Source of the DNA: Tridacna crocea
Lineage: Eukaryota; Mollusca; Bivalvia; Cardiida; Cardiidae
Direction: 5' to 3'
NCBI GenBank assembly: GCA_943736015.1
Contig: OX031070.1
Coordinates: 25,007,673-25,071,672 of the forward strand
DNA: 64,000 nt
Shown: positions 12,623-24,850 of the stretch, in pieces
How the letters are laid out: every line of letters starts with the position of its first letter
Position numbering within the stretch: position 1 is the first letter of the stretch
Notes under the pieces: generated by a model
Told to the model about the DNA's origin: nothing
The model's input: only the letters and a program-made list of their open reading frames with translations
Databases searched by the model: none
Made by a program: the position numbers and the translations under genes

Positions 12623-15316
12623 AGCTCACCTGAGCACGAAGTGCTCATGGTGAGCTTTTGTGATCGCCCAATGTCCGTCGTGCGTAGCCCGTCGTGCGTC
12701 GTCCACAATTTCTTTAAACATCCTCTCCTCCTAAATCACTGGGCCAATCTTGATGAAACTTAGCAGGAATGTTTCTTGGGTGAAGCTCTACCAAAGATGT
12801 TCAAGAGATTGAATTCCAGGCATAACTCTGGTTGCCATGGCAACCAAAAGAAAAAAAATAGCAGAGTCTTTGAAAATCTTCTTCTCTGAAACTAGAAGGT
12901 GCAGAGCTTTGATATTTGGTATGTAGCATCTCCTACAGGACCTCTACCAAAGTTGTTCATATGATGCCCCAGGAGTCAAAACTGGCTCCGCACCGGGGGT
13001 CACAAGTTTGAAACAGGAACAAAGAAGGAAAACTTTAAAAATCTTCTCTGAAACTAGAAGGTGCAGGGCTTTGATATTTAGTATGTGGCATCTCCTAGTG
13101 GACCTCTACCAAGATTATCCATTTGATGCCCCTGGGGGGTCAAAACTTGCCCCGCCCTGGGGGAGTCACAAGTTTGATACATAGGAAAAAAGAAGGAAAA
13201 CTATGAAATTAATCTTCTCTGAAACTAGGTGCAGAGTTTTGATATTTGGTATGTAACATCTCCTAGTGGACCTCTACCAAGTTTGTTCATATGATGCCCC
13301 TAGGGTCAAAACTGGCCCTGCCCCGGGGGTCACAAATTTGAAACAATGAAACAAAGAAGGAAAACTTTAAAAATCTTCTTCTCTGAAATTAGAAGGTGCA
13401 GACATTGATATTTAATAGGTAGCATCTTCCAGTAGACATCTACCAAGATTGTTCATATGATACCCCTCGGGTCAAAACTGGCCACGTCCAGGGGGTCACA
13501 AGTTTGAAACATAGGAACAAAAAAGGAAAACTTTGAAAATCTTTTTTCTAAAACTAGAAGGTGCAGAGCTTTAAAATTTTGGTATGTAACATCTCCTAGT
13601 GGACCTCTACCAAGATTGTTCATATAATGCTCCTGGAGTCAAAACTGACCCTGCCCCGGAGGTCACAATTTTGAAACATAGGAACAAAGAAGGAAAACTT
13701 TAAATTCTTCTTCTCTGAAACTAGAAGGTGCAGAGCTTTGATATTTGATATGTAGCATCTCCTAGTGGACCTTTACCAATTTTGTTCATATGATGCCCGT
13801 GGGGTCAAAACTGGCCCTGTCCCGGGGGTCACAAGGTTGAAACATAGGAACAAAGAAGGAAAACTATAAAATTCTTCTCTGAAACTAAAAGGTGCAGAGC
13901 TTTGATATTTGGTATGTAGCATCTCCTAGTGGACCTCTACCAAGATTGTTAATGTGATGCCCCTGGGGTCAAAACTTGCACCGCCCTGGGGGTCACAAGT
14001 TTGAAACTTAGGAACAAAGAAGGAAAACTTTAAAAATCTTCTCCTCTGAAACTAGACGGCGCAGAGCTGAATTGATATTTGGTATGTAGCATCTGCTACT
14101 GAACCTCTACCATGATTGTTCATATGATGCCCCTGGGGTCAAAAGTGGCCCCGCCCAGGGGTCACAAGATTGTTTTATAGGAACAAAGAAGGAAAACTAA
14201 AAAATTCTTCTCTCAAAATAATGGGCGCACAGCTATGATATTTGTTATGTAGCATCTCCCAGTGGACCTCTACCAAGATTATTCATATGATGCCCCTGGG
14301 GTCAAAACTGGCACTGCCCCGTGGGTCACAGGTTTGAAACTTAGGAACAAAGAAGGAAAACTTTGAAAAAGAAGTCTCTGAAACTAGAGGGTGCAGAGTT
14401 CATATGATGCCCTTTGGGTCAAAACTGGCCCCGCCCCGGGGGTCACAAGTTTGAGACTTAGGAACAGAGAAGGAAAACTTTATTTTTTTTCTCTGGAACT
14501 TAAAGGTGCAGAGCTTTGATATTTGGTATGTAGCATCTCCTAGTGGACCTTTATCAAGATTGTTCATATGATATCCCTTGGGGTCACAAGTTTGAAACTT
14601 AGGAACAAATAAAGAAAACTTTAAAAATCTTCTTGTCTGAAATTAGAAAGTGCAGAGCTTTGATATTTGGTATGAAACATCTCCTAGTGGACCTCTACCA
14701 AGATTGTTCATATGATGTCCTTGGGGGTCAAAACTGGCCCTGCCCCGGTGGTCACAAGTTTGAAACATAGAAATAAAGAAGGAAAACTTTAAAATTCTTC
14801 TTGTCTGAAACTAGGTGGTGCAGAGCTTTGATATCTTGTATGTAGTATCTCCTAGTGAATTTCTACAAAGATTGTTCATATGATGCCCATTGGGTCAAAA
14901 CTGGTCCCGCCCCGGGGGTCACAATTTTGAAACATAGGAACAAAGAAGGAAAACTTTAAATTTCTTATTCTCTGAAACTAGAAGGCGTAGAGCTTTGATA
15001 TTTGGTATGTAGCATCTCTTAGTGGAATTCTACAAGTTTCATCATACTATGCCCCTGGGGTCAAAACTTGCCCTGCCCCAGGGGTCACAAGTTCGAAACA
15101 TAGGAACAAAGAAGGAAACTTTAAAATTCTACTTCTCTGAAACTAGAAGGCGTAGACCTTTGATATTTTGTAAGTAGCATCTCTAAGTGGACCTCTACCA
15201 AGTTTTTTCTCAGGATGTCCCTGGGGTTAAAACTTGCCCTGCCCAGGGGTCACAAGTTTGATTTTACAGCTTGGTACTCAGGTGAGCGATATAGGACCAT
15301 CATGGTTTTCTTGTTT
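12623..15316 (+). mobile_element. Pearl/Helentron-like element, family A, long array
   Basis: It starts 'agctcacctgagcacgaagt' (perfect hairpin with GTGCTCATGGTGAGC) and ends 'tactcaggtgagcgatatag' followed by 'ttttcttgttt' at 15,316. It contains about 15-16 tandem units of about 155 bp. The start CTCACCTGAG and the end CTCAGGTGAG form a 10-bp terminal inverted repeat. The next element begins on the following base. Confidence 0.7.
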
Positions 15317-17857
15317 AGCTCACCTTAGCACAAAGTGCTAAAGGTGAGCTATTGTGATCGCTCTATGTCCGTCGTTCGTCAATAATTTCTTTAACCATCT
15401 TCTCCTACAATCTTCATGAAACTCGGCAGGAATATTCCTTGGGTGAAGCTCTACCAAAATTGTTCAAAGAGTTTAATTCCACCCCTAAAACTCTGGTTGC
15501 CATGGCAACTAAAAGAAAAAAAAACCCCGAAATCTTTGAAAATCTGCTCTGAAAGTAGAAGGCGTAGAGCTTTGATATTTGGTACATAGCATCTCCTAAT
15601 AGACCTCTACCAAGTTTCCTCAAATTATGTCCTGAGCATAGGAACAAAGAAGGAAAAATTATTTTCCTCAGAAACAAGAAAGCGTAGAGCTTTGATATTT
15701 GGTCTGTTGAATCTCCTAGTGGACCTCTACCAAGTTTATACAAATGATGTCCCTTGGGTCAAAACTGGCCCCGCCCCGGGGGTCACTAGTTTGAGGATAG
15801 GAACAAAGAAAGAAAACTTTAAAATTCTTCTACTCTGAAACTAGATGGCGTAGAGCTTTGATATTTGGTATGTGGCATCTCCTAGTGCACCTCTACCAAG
15901 TTTGTTCATATTATGCCCATGGGATCAAAACTGACCCTGCCCCGGGGGGTCAAAGGTTCGAACATAGGAACAAAGAAAATTAAAAAAAATCTTCTTCTCT
16001 AAAACTAGAAGGCATAGAGCTTTGATATTTTGCATGTAGCAATTCCTTGTGGACCTCTACCAAGATTATTCATATGATGCCCCTGGGGTCAAAACTGGCA
16101 CTGCCCCGTGGGTCACAGGTTTGAAACTTAGGAACAAAGAAGGAAAACTTTGAAAAAGAAGTCTCTGAAACTAGAGGGTGCAGAGTTCATATGATGCCCT
16201 TTGGGTCAAAACTGGCCCCGCCCCGGGGGTCACAAGTTTGAGACTTAGGAACAGAGAAGGAAAACTTTATTTTTTTTCTCTGGAACTTAAAGGTGCAGAG
16301 CTTTGATATTTGGTATGTAGCATCTCCTAGTGGACCTTTATCAAGATTGTTCATATGATATCCCTTGGGGTCACAAGTTTGAAACTTAGGAACAAATAAA
16401 GAAAACTTTAAAAATCTTCTTGTCTGAAATTAGAAAGTGCAGAGCTTTGATATTTGGTATGAAACATCTCCTAGTGGACCTCTACCAAGATTGTTCATAT
16501 GATGTCCTTGGGGGTCAAAACTGGCCCTGCCCCGGTGGTCACAAGTTTGAAACATAGAAATAAAGAAGGAAAACTTTAAAATTCTTCTTGTCTGAAACTA
16601 GGTGGTGCAGAGCTTTGATATCTTGTATGTAGTATCTCCTAGTGAATTTCTACAAAGATTGTTCATATGATGCCCATTGGGTCAAAACTGGTCCCGCCCC
16701 GGGGGTCACAATTTTGAAACATAGGAACAAAGAAGGAAAACTTTAAATTTCTTATTCTCTGAAACTAGAAGGCGTAGAGCTTTGATATTTGGTATGTAGC
16801 ATCTCTTAGTGGAATTCTACAAGTTTCATCATACTATGCCCCTGGGGTCAAAACTTGCCCTGCCCCAGGGGTCACAAGTTCGAAACATAGGAACAAAGAA
16901 GGAAAATTTAAAATTCTACTTCTCTGAAACTAGAAGGCGTAGACCTTTGATATTTTGTAAGTAGCATCTCTAAGTGGACCTCTACCAAGTTTTTTCTTAG
17001 GATGTCCCTGGAGTTAAAACTTGCCCTGCCCAGGGGTCACAAGTTTGATTTTACAGCTTGGTACTCAGGTGAGCGATATAGGACCATCATGGTTTTCTTG
17101 TTTAGCTCACCTTAGCACAAAGTGCTAAAGGTAAGCTATTGTGATCGCTCTATGTCCGTCGTTCGTCAATAATTTCTTTAAACATCTTCTCCTACAATCT
17201 TCATGAAACTCGGCAGGAATATTCCTTGGGTGAAGCTCTACCAAAATTGTTCAAAGAGTTTAATTCCACCCCTAAAACTCTGGTTGCCATGGCAACTAAA
17301 AGAAAAAAAACCCCGAAATCTTTGAAAATCTTCTCTGAAAGTAGAAGGCGTAGAGCTTTGATATTTGGTACATAGCATCTCCTAATAGACCTCTACCAAG
17401 TTTCCTCCAATTATGTCCTGAGCGTAGGAACAAAGAAGGAAAAATTATTTTCCTCAGAAACAAGAAAGCGTAGAGCTTTGATATTTGGTCTGTTGAATCT
17501 CCTAGTGGACCTCTACCAAGTTTATACAAATGATGTCCCTTGGGTCAAAACTGGCCCCGCCCCGGGGGTCACTAGTTTGAGGATAGGAACAAAGAAAGAA
17601 AACTTTAAAATTCTTCTACTCTGAAACTAGATGGCGTAGAGCTTTGATATTTGGTATGTGGCATCTCCTAGTGCACCTCTACCAAGTTTGTTCATATTAT
17701 GCCCTTGGGATCAAAACTTGCCCTGCCCCGGGGGGTCAAATGTTCGAACATAGGAACAAAGAAAATTAAAAAAAACCTTCTTCTCTAAAACTAGAAGGCA
17801 TAGAGCTTTGATATTTTGCATGTAGCAATTCCTTGTGGACCTCTACCAAGTTTGTTC
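14284..17857 (+). repeat. Near-identical tandem duplication, 1,787-bp unit
   Basis: Unit 1 (about 14,284-16,070) and unit 2 (about 16,071-17,857) match almost base for base at a constant offset of 1,787, with only scattered substitutions (for example 'ggtgagctattg' versus 'ggtaagctattg') and a few 1-bp changes. The unit spans the 3' half of one family A element and the 5' half of the next, so the breakpoints fall within homologous array units. This suggests unequal crossing-over between array units. Confidence 0.85.
15317..17103 (+). mobile_element. Pearl/Helentron-like element, family A, created by the tandem duplication
   Basis: It starts 'agctcaccttagcacaaagt' directly after the previous element and ends with the same 'tactcaggtgagcgatatag' terminus. 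Its length (1,787) equals the duplication offset, so it is a chimera of the two neighbouring elements made by the duplication and not an independent insertion. Confidence 0.7.
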
Positions 17858-18510
17858 ATATTATATCCTTGGGGTCAAAACTGGCCCTGCCCCGGGGGTG
17901 TCACAGGTTCGAACATAGCAACAAAGAAGGAAAGCTCTATAAATCTTCTTCTCTGAAACTTGAAGGTGCAGAGCTTTTGGTATGCAGAATCTTTTAGTGG
18001 ACCTCTACCAAGTTTAGTCCTATGATGTCCCTGGCGTCAAAACTGGCCATTCCCCGGAGGTCACAGGTTGGAACATAGGAACAAAGAAGGAAAATTTTTA
18101 ATTTCTTTTTCTCTTAAACGGGAAGGTGTAGAGCTTTGATATTTGGAATGTAGCATCTTTGAGTGGACCTCTACCAAGTTTGTTTCAAGGATGCTGCTTT
18201 GGTTAAAACTGACCCAGCCCCGGGACCACAAGTTCGAACATAGGACAAAGAAGGAAAAATTAAAATTCTTCTTTGGAACTGGAAGGTGTAGAGCTTTGAT
18301 ATTTGATTGCCCTATGCCCTGCGTCTGTTGCCCTTCGTCCGTCAATAATTTCTTTCAACATCTTCTTCTCCTAACCCACTGGGCCAATCTTGATGAAACT
18401 TAGTTGGGATGTTCCTTGGGTACATCTTTACCAAAGTTTTTCAAAGAATTGAATTTCACTCATAAGCTATAGTCTAAGGTGAGCGTACCAGGGCTAATGG
18501 CCCTCTTGTT
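17104..18510 (+). mobile_element. Pearl/Helentron-like element, family A, variant 3' end
   Basis: It starts 'agctcaccttagcacaaagt' and ends with 'ctaaggtgagcgtaccaggg' and 'ggccctcttgtt' at 18,510. This variant 3' terminus is shared with the elements ending at 22,946 and 53,773. It contains about 7 array units. The return half of the 5' hairpin has one change (GGTAAGCT). Confidence 0.65.
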
Positions 18511-19039
18511 AAATTGCTTTTATTGCATATTGATGAAAAATCTTAGCTAAGCTTTTTCTCAAGTTTGAATGTCATCTTTTAAACATTTTATAAATATATA
18601 TTAGGAGATCTATGACAAATCCTTATTTTGTCGGCCATCTTGGATTTTGGTGGCCATCTTGAATTGCCCAATGATACCAATCTGGCATCATCCAGATTTC
18701 AAATCAGGATACCAATACCTACTTATTTCTGCAAAAAATATTTTCTATAGACGCTATTGCACGATCATCTTGGATTCATGCCGGACTACTGTTCGTAATT
18801 CATATCGAGAAGACTACGGAGGATTTACAAAAAATTTAGAAATGCTGTTGGAGTCTGCAATATCACACGGTTTTTTTTCTACCCTGTTGGTGACAAATTT
18901 CAATTTTTCAGTGACATTTATTCTGTCGTCTGCAAGTGCTTTCAGTCAAATTGGACCAGTCTAAAATTTTGTCGCTTTGTAAAGAAATAATTAAATGAGA
19001 AGCTCACAATATACATGTGCTCACAATATACATGTTCTA
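18511..19039. other. Non-coding stretch with 'GGCCATCTTG' repeats and hp-MITE half
   Basis: It contains 'cggccatcttggattttgg' with a second GGCCATCTTG, a motif also seen next to the element start at about 12,600. At about 18,880-18,990 there is half of an hp-family MITE ('ctgtcgtctgcaagtgcttt' and 'ccagtctaaaattttgtcg'). No gene is seen. Confidence 0.45.
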
Positions 19040-19779
19040 AGATCAAAATTCTTCTTTTCTTAAACTGGAAGGCATAGAGCCTTGTTATTTGGTATGTAGT
19101 GAACCTGTTATAAGCTTGTTCGCCCGCCTGAGCAAGTGTTCAGTCGGTTCAAAACTGGGTAACCTGGGGTCATAAACTAGATCTCTGGGTCAAGTAATAC
19201 CTTGTGAGCACTCGAGAGGCCACATTTTTTGCTTAAATGACTTGAAAATTGGTCAGAATAATTGTCTTAATAAAATCTCGCATGAGTCTGAATTTCAGTC
19301 ATGTGGGGTCATTAATTAATTAAAACTAGGTCACTAGGTCAAATTAAAGAAATGCCTTGTGGGCACTCTAGAGATCACACTTATCGTCCAGTTGATTGCA
19401 AAATTGTATAAAATGTTTGTCTTGATGAAATCTAGGATGGGTTCAAACTTGGGTCCACTCGGGTCATAAATATACCTTGTAAGAAATACCTTGTAGGCAC
19501 TCTTGAGGCCACATTTATTGCTCACTTAACTTGTAAACTGTTCAGGATGTTTGTCTTTCTAATTTTATGATTAGTCCTAAATTGGTTCACAGTGGATAAT
19601 AAATTAGGTCTCTAGGTCAGCTTATAGAAATTCCTTGTGGATTCTCTAAAGGCCACATTTTAAGCTCAATTGACCTTACAGTTTGTTAGAAATTTGTTAG
19701 AAATTGAATTACGCTCGTAGAGTGAATTTTGCCTATTGACTCAGGTGAGCTATCCAGGACCATCATGGCCCTCTTGTTT
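19040..19779 (+). mobile_element. Pearl/Helentron-like element, family C, 5' truncated
   Basis: The interior has about 4 units of about 150 bp around 'actaggtcactaggtcaaat' and 'tctagaggccaca'. The 3' end 'gactcaggtgagctatccag' plus 'ggccctcttgttt' is intact at 19,779. The 5' hairpin is degraded ('cccgcctgagcaagtg' near 19,125). Confidence 0.55.
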
Positions 19780-20177
19780 TATTTCTGGCGCGAAATCTAC
19801 ATCAAAGAGTCGCCTGGTGGGTAATGTATTTCAGGTTTTCACCCTTAAGTGGTATACAGGCTTGTAGGAAAAGTAGAAGTTCTACTAATCACAACTGTCT
19901 GTGAATACACCCCTAACAAACATTTACCTCGTTTTGCAGCGGTATTTTCAAAAAGTAAATGTACTCAGCTGCATGACGAAAAAGTGTTTTGCATCAGGTT
20001 ATGAGACCGACAGAAATCCAAGTTACAGTTTTCCAATGTGCGTCCGGGTTTTGCACAGCAAAGCAGTTTGTTGACAGAGTCTTTTCTCTTAGTCATTGCA
20101 TTGATTTTCAATAATAGTCTAATTCAGTGTATGTTTTCAAACAACATGCCATTTAGAGAAGCGATAAATTTATGTTA

Positions 20178-20395
20178 TCCCATTACCAAACGACAAAATT
20201 TTAGACTGGTCCAAATTGAAAGCATTTGCAGACGACAAAATAAAAATGAAAATTTGAAATTTGTTTTGAGAAGGGTAGAAAATATTGTGGGAAAAGGAGA
20301 AAATGCTGGTTACCAGCATTTTCTCCTTTTCCCACAATGTTTTCTAAAGGCTTCATTTTGAGGGGCGTCAAAAGTAGGGATTGTGTGGTAATGGG
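20178..20395. mobile_element. Palindromic hairpin MITE (hp family)
   Basis: The left end 'attaccaaacgacaaaattt' leads to a near-perfect hairpin at 20,277-20,345. Its arms read 'gtgggaaaaggagaaaatgc' and the exact reverse complement, with almost no loop. The right end differs from other copies and contains 'gtcaaaagtagggattgtg', which recurs at about 61,266-61,290. It is non-coding. Confidence 0.6.
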
Positions 20396-20554
20396 TTATA
20401 TACGTGGACATGTTTTAGGAATAATGGTTCAGTAAAACTCTTGTGGTATTACAGACATGAAATCAAAATTCAAGGTTAGTACAAAATATGCAGATATTAC
20501 AGTTTTGAAGCTCATTTTGTCAGGACGTCAGGCAAACAAGCGGACAGTATAGAT

Positions 20555-20598
20555 AAAGATCAGACTGCACAAAACGTGCAGTCTGATCTTGATATATA
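20555..20598. repeat. Short hairpin repeat
   Basis: 'agatcagactgcac', a loop 'aaaac', then 'gtgcagtctgatct' make a perfect 14-bp stem. Related sequence is at about 56,338-56,385, and a partial match lies inside the MITE at 62,564-62,821. It is probably the centre of a small MITE. Confidence 0.5.
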
Positions 20599-20794
20599 CT
20601 ATCCGAATAAGCAATTCGATTTGAACCCAGTGCTGCAAGAGTTGAAGAAATGTTGTTTACATGTATTAATGAAACAGTGCCTGCATTAATAAGTTTGGAA
20701 ATAAAATGTTGGTGTTGAGATAAAAAAAAAAAAGAGATGGGATTGTGATATTGTTTCCTATTTGCAAAAGTTTTTAGATGAGACATTTATTTTT

Positions 20795-22946
20795 AGCTCA
20801 CCATAGCACAAAGTGCTAAAGGTGAGCTATTGTGATCGCCCAATGTTGGCGTCCGGCGTCCGTCGTCCGTCAACAATTTCTTTAAACATCTTCTCCTCCT
20901 AAACCACTGGGCCAATCTTCATGAAACTTGGCAGGAATGTTCCTCGGGTAAAGCTCTACCAAAATTGTTCAAAGAATTTAATTCCACCCATAACTCTGGT
21001 TGCCATGGCAACAAAACGGAAAAAAACGAAATCTTTGAAAATCTTCTCCTCTGAAACTAGAAGGGGTAGAGCTTTGATATTTGGTATGTAGCATCTCCCA
21101 ATGGATCTCTACCAAGTTTTTTTCAAATTATGCCCGTAGGGTCAAAACTGGCCCCGCCCCGGGGGATAACGCGTTTTAGCGCGTTTGAGCATAGGAACAA
21201 AGAAGGAAAACTTTAAAAATCTTCTCCTCTGATACCTGAAGGGGTAGAGCTTTGATATTTGGTATGTAGCATCTCCTGGTGTACCTCTACGAAGTTTGTC
21301 CAAATTATGTCCCTGGGGTCAAAACTGACCCCACCCCAGGGGTCACAATTTTGAGCATAGGAACAAAGAAGGAAAACTTTAAAAATCTTCTCCTCTGAAA
21401 CTTGAAGGCGAAGAGCTTTGATATTTAGTATGTGACATCTCCTAGTGGACCTCTACCAAGTTTGTTCAAATGATGCCCCTGGGGTCAAAACTGGCCCCAC
21501 CCCGGGGATCACAAGTTTGAGCATAGGAACAAAGAAGGAAAACTTTAAAAATCTTCTCTGAAACTTGAAGGCGTAGAGCTTTGATATTTAATATGTGGCA
21601 TGTCCTGGTGGACCTCTACCAAGTTTGTTCAAATTATGTCCCTGGGGTCAAAACTGGCCCCACCCCGGGGATCACAAATTTGAGCATAGGAACAGAGAAG
21701 GAAAACTTTAAAATTCTTTTCCTCGGAAACTAGAAAGCATAGAGCTTTGATATTTGGTCTGTTGTATCTCCTAGTGGACCTCTACCAAGTATATTCAGAT
21801 AATGTCCCTGGGGTCAAATCTGGCCCCACCCCGGGGGTCACTAGTTTGAACATAGGAACAAAGAAGGAAAACTTTAAATTTCTTCCTCTCTGAAACTAGA
21901 TGGCATAGAGCTTTGATATTTGGTATGTGGCATCTCCTAGTGGACCTCTACCAAGTTTGTGTAAATCATGCCCGTGGGGTCAAAACTGGCCCTGCCCCGG
22001 GGGTCACAAGTTCGAAGATGGGAACAATGAAAGAAAATTTTAAGATTCTTCTTCTCTATAACTAGAGGGCATAGAGCTATGATATTTGGCATGTAGCAAT
22101 TCCTAGTAGATCTCTACCAAGATTGTTCAAATCATGCCCGTGGGGTCAAAACTGGCCCTGTCCCGGGGGTCACAAGTTTGAACATAGGAACAATGAAAGA
22201 AAATTTTAAGATTCTTGTTCTCCATAACTAGAAGGCATAGAGCTATGATATTTGGCATGTAGCAATTCCTATTGGATCTCTACCAAAATTGTTCATATTG
22301 TGCCCTGGGGGTCAGAACTGGCCCTGCCTCGGGAGGTCACAGGTTCGAACATAGCAACAAAGAAGGAAAACTTTAGAAATCTTCTCTGAAACTTGAAGGT
22401 GCAGAGCTTTGATATTTGGTATGCAGAATCTTCTAGTAGACCTCTACCAAGTTTGGTCATATGATGTCCCTGGCGTTTAAACCGGCCCTGCCCCGGAGGT
22501 CACAGGTTGGAACATAGGAACAAAGAAGGAAAATTTTTAATTTCTTTTTCTCTTAAACGGGAAGGTGTAGAGCCTTGATACTTGGTATATAGCATCTTTG
22601 AGTGGACCTCTACCAAGTTTGTTCCAAGGATGCTGCTTTGGTTAAAACTGACCCAGCCCCGGGGACCACAAGTTCGAACATAGGACAAAAAAGGAAAATG
22701 TAAAATTCTTCTTTGAAACAGGAAGGTGTAGAGCTGTATGATATTTGATTGCCCAATGTCCGGCGTCTGTCGCCCGTCAATAATTTTTTTAAACATCTTC
22801 TTCTCCTAACCCACTGGGCCAATCTTGATGCAACTTGGCAGGGATGTTCCTTGGGTGAAGCTTTACCAAAGTTGCTCAAAGAATTGAATTTCACTCATAA
22901 GCTATAGTCTAAGGTGAGCGTTCCAGGGCCAATGGCCCTCTTGTTT
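20795..22946 (+). mobile_element. Pearl/Helentron-like element, family A
   Basis: It starts 'agctcaccatagcacaaagt' and its return half 'gctaaaggtgagct', ends 'ctaaggtgagcgttccaggg' and 'ggccctcttgttt' at 22,946. It has about 12 array units of about 150 bp. It resembles the element at 51,977-53,773 along its whole length, including the same variant 3' end. Confidence 0.7.
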
Positions 22947-22974
22947 ACATCACTTAGCACATAATTTAGGTTGT

Positions 22975-23115
22975 AAGTCCTGCCTGCCTGTCTGTCTCTG
23001 TCTGCTTGTCTGCCTTTCTACATGCCTGTCAATCAGTCTGTCCGACCGCGCACCCACCCACTGTCCTGCCTGTATTCCTGGCTGTCTGTCTTTCTGTATG
23101 TCTGTCCATTTCTTC
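22975..23115 (+). repeat. Degenerate CTGT/CTGC tetranucleotide-rich tract
   Basis: Imperfect runs of 'ctgcctgtctgtctctgtct' type fill this stretch. The open frames across it are low-complexity Cys/Val/Ser repeats and are not genes. Confidence 0.55.
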
Positions 23116-23454
23116 TCTTGATATCGGACCACTCCCCCTCTCCCTCTTTCTCAATCTGAGGAGACAAACCTTATCCATGAAAATTCAATATAAATGGTAT
23201 TCTTCAGGTTTATTAGAGAGACTTTTGTATCAAGACTATGAATGGTGTAATAAATTTTCTGCACAAATTTTCTTGCTGCATTTATCTTTCAATATCTTGA
23301 GTTATTTTACAGAAACACATCTCTTTCCTGAAATTCCCTTGTTTAGACCAGAGTCCACTACTGCCTTGCCGAAAGACATCCTACGTGAGAAGCGCCGCCA
23401 GATTGGATTGATATAAGTATTATGATTGGTTATCTCCCTTTGTATATGGCTGTC

Positions 23455-23475
23455 ATATATATATATATATATATT
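23455..23475. repeat. (AT)n microsatellite
   Basis: A perfect run of alternating AT of about 20 bp. Confidence 0.85.
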
Positions 23476-23539
23476 CTGTGCACATGTAGAGTATATCGGG
23501 ATTTCCTGGGGCTTGAACTATATCTTTAACCAAACAGTC

Positions 23540-23752
23540 CCTGGCTTTTACGACCTTGAAATAGAAGCCTTTGGAAAAAGTCGTGGGGAAAGGAGAAAAT
23601 GCTTGTAGGAAGCATTTTCTCCTTTTCCAACGATGTTTTCTTCCCCACTTGAAACAAATTCCATTTATTGAGTTAGGTTTATTTTGTCGTCTGCAAGTGC
23701 TTTCAATTTGGACCAGTCTAAAATTTTGTTGTTTGGTAAAGAGTTAACCTTA
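23540..23752. mobile_element. Palindromic hairpin MITE (hp family)
   Basis: A hairpin at 23,583-23,633 has arms 'ggaaaggagaaaatgctt' and 'aagcattttctccttttcc'. The right flank carries 'ttttgtcgtctgcaagtgct' and the end 'gtttggtaaagagttaacc', which are diagnostic of the family. Confidence 0.6.
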
Positions 23753-24006
23753 TTCTCCGTAAGTGCTTTCAACTGTACAGATGTGTCTAAAATGTTGATG
23801 CCTGATGAAAGGATAACGAGGGTCTGATAAGACCAGCTTGGGCTGTAAATGTGCTGTAAGCATAGGCATGTAACCTGCGTTTTCAATACTTTAGTTGCCT
23901 TTTGTAAACAGTGCATATCAATATAAGGATGCACAGAACGTGCCGTCTTTATTCAGTTACGAGCAAAGATTGCCTCAAAACTTGTGTAGAATACACATGG
24001 AGCCAC

Positions 24007-24029
24007 ATCTATCTATCTATCTATCTATG
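24007..24029. repeat. (TCTA)n microsatellite
   Basis: About five perfect TCTA units. Confidence 0.85.
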
Positions 24030-24312
24030 TTATCCTGCCGTTAGTAAAGAAATAGTGTTACAGAGGAAACCAGTATTTGAACACAGAGATAAAGTTTCTA
24101 AGAAAGCCTAGATGATAAAACCGCAGAGTAATGAGTAAGATCGTGGGTGCGAATTCCAGCAGAGGGGTCTTGTTATTAAAATATTTTTTTCCTCCAGGTA
24201 AGAGTAAAAAGTCACAGATTTTTGAGGTTCCATTTCGAAACAAAACTCCCCTCCCCACCATCGGAAAAAAATATGGTCAAAATAGTTTTATGCTTACTTA
24301 ATATATTTGCAG

Positions 24313-24528
24313 GTTTGTTTAAACCAGTGATGGATATTAATGATTGGCAATTGAGTAAATCCCGGGCTGAGAGGTATCTCTAAATGCTAGAAAACGAAAA
24401 TGGTTGCGACGTCACATTTTGTATAGGAGTTGACAAGAAAATTGAAGGCCACAAATTTGTGCTGATAAGCAGAAGTGCTGTTTTTGAAGCAATGTTTTGT
24501 AATTCGTTGAAGAAAAGACCAGCAGTAA
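24313..24528 (+). pseudogene. BTB/POZ-domain exon with an in-frame stop
   Basis: Residues beginning at 24,384 include 'GCDVTFCIG', 'IEGHKFVLISRSAVFEAMF' and 'CNSL', the N-terminal half of a BTB/POZ domain (the dimerising adaptor fold, often in Cullin-3 substrate receptors). In the same frame upstream, from a possible start at 24,330, lies 'DWQLSKSRAERYL', which fits the usual BTB lead-in. It is cut off by TAA at 24,381-24,383. A splice-acceptor-like 'atatatttgcag' ends at 24,312 and a donor-like GTAAGT follows 24,528. No second half of the domain is seen nearby. It is most likely a decayed exon. Translation could restart at the ATG at 24,384, but that would lose the first helix. Confidence 0.5.
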
Positions 24529-24850
24529 CAGCATACAGTAAGTCTTTGAAACAAGTAGTCCCAAGTTTTCGTGACCATTAAGAAAAAATGTGTGAAAGAA
24601 TTGTGGAAAAAGCAGGAAAATGGTGCTACCAGTTTTGTAAAGCCAACCAGAACCTGAATTTCTTTGAATTTTAGATAAATTCTATCCGTGAGAGTTAGAC
24701 TATGATTTTTTTAAGAAATCTTGGTCAGTACAGATCCTGCTCTTTCATATTTGGATGAGGATCGCTAAAATTGGTCTGGAAAACGCGAAAGGGGCATTCT
24801 GACATTTGCATAAAGTCTTAAACGACATTTTCCATCTTCATGTAATTTCT

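Noticed and set aside
14250..17900. CRISPR-like regularly spaced repeats
   Set aside because: The units are directly adjacent tandem repeats of about 155 bp without unique spacers, and this is animal DNA; they are pearl-like element arrays.
23006..23416. 136-codon plus-strand frame rich in Cys, Val and Ser
   Set aside because: The first half is a translated CTGT/CTGC tract, and the rest has no recognisable domain.
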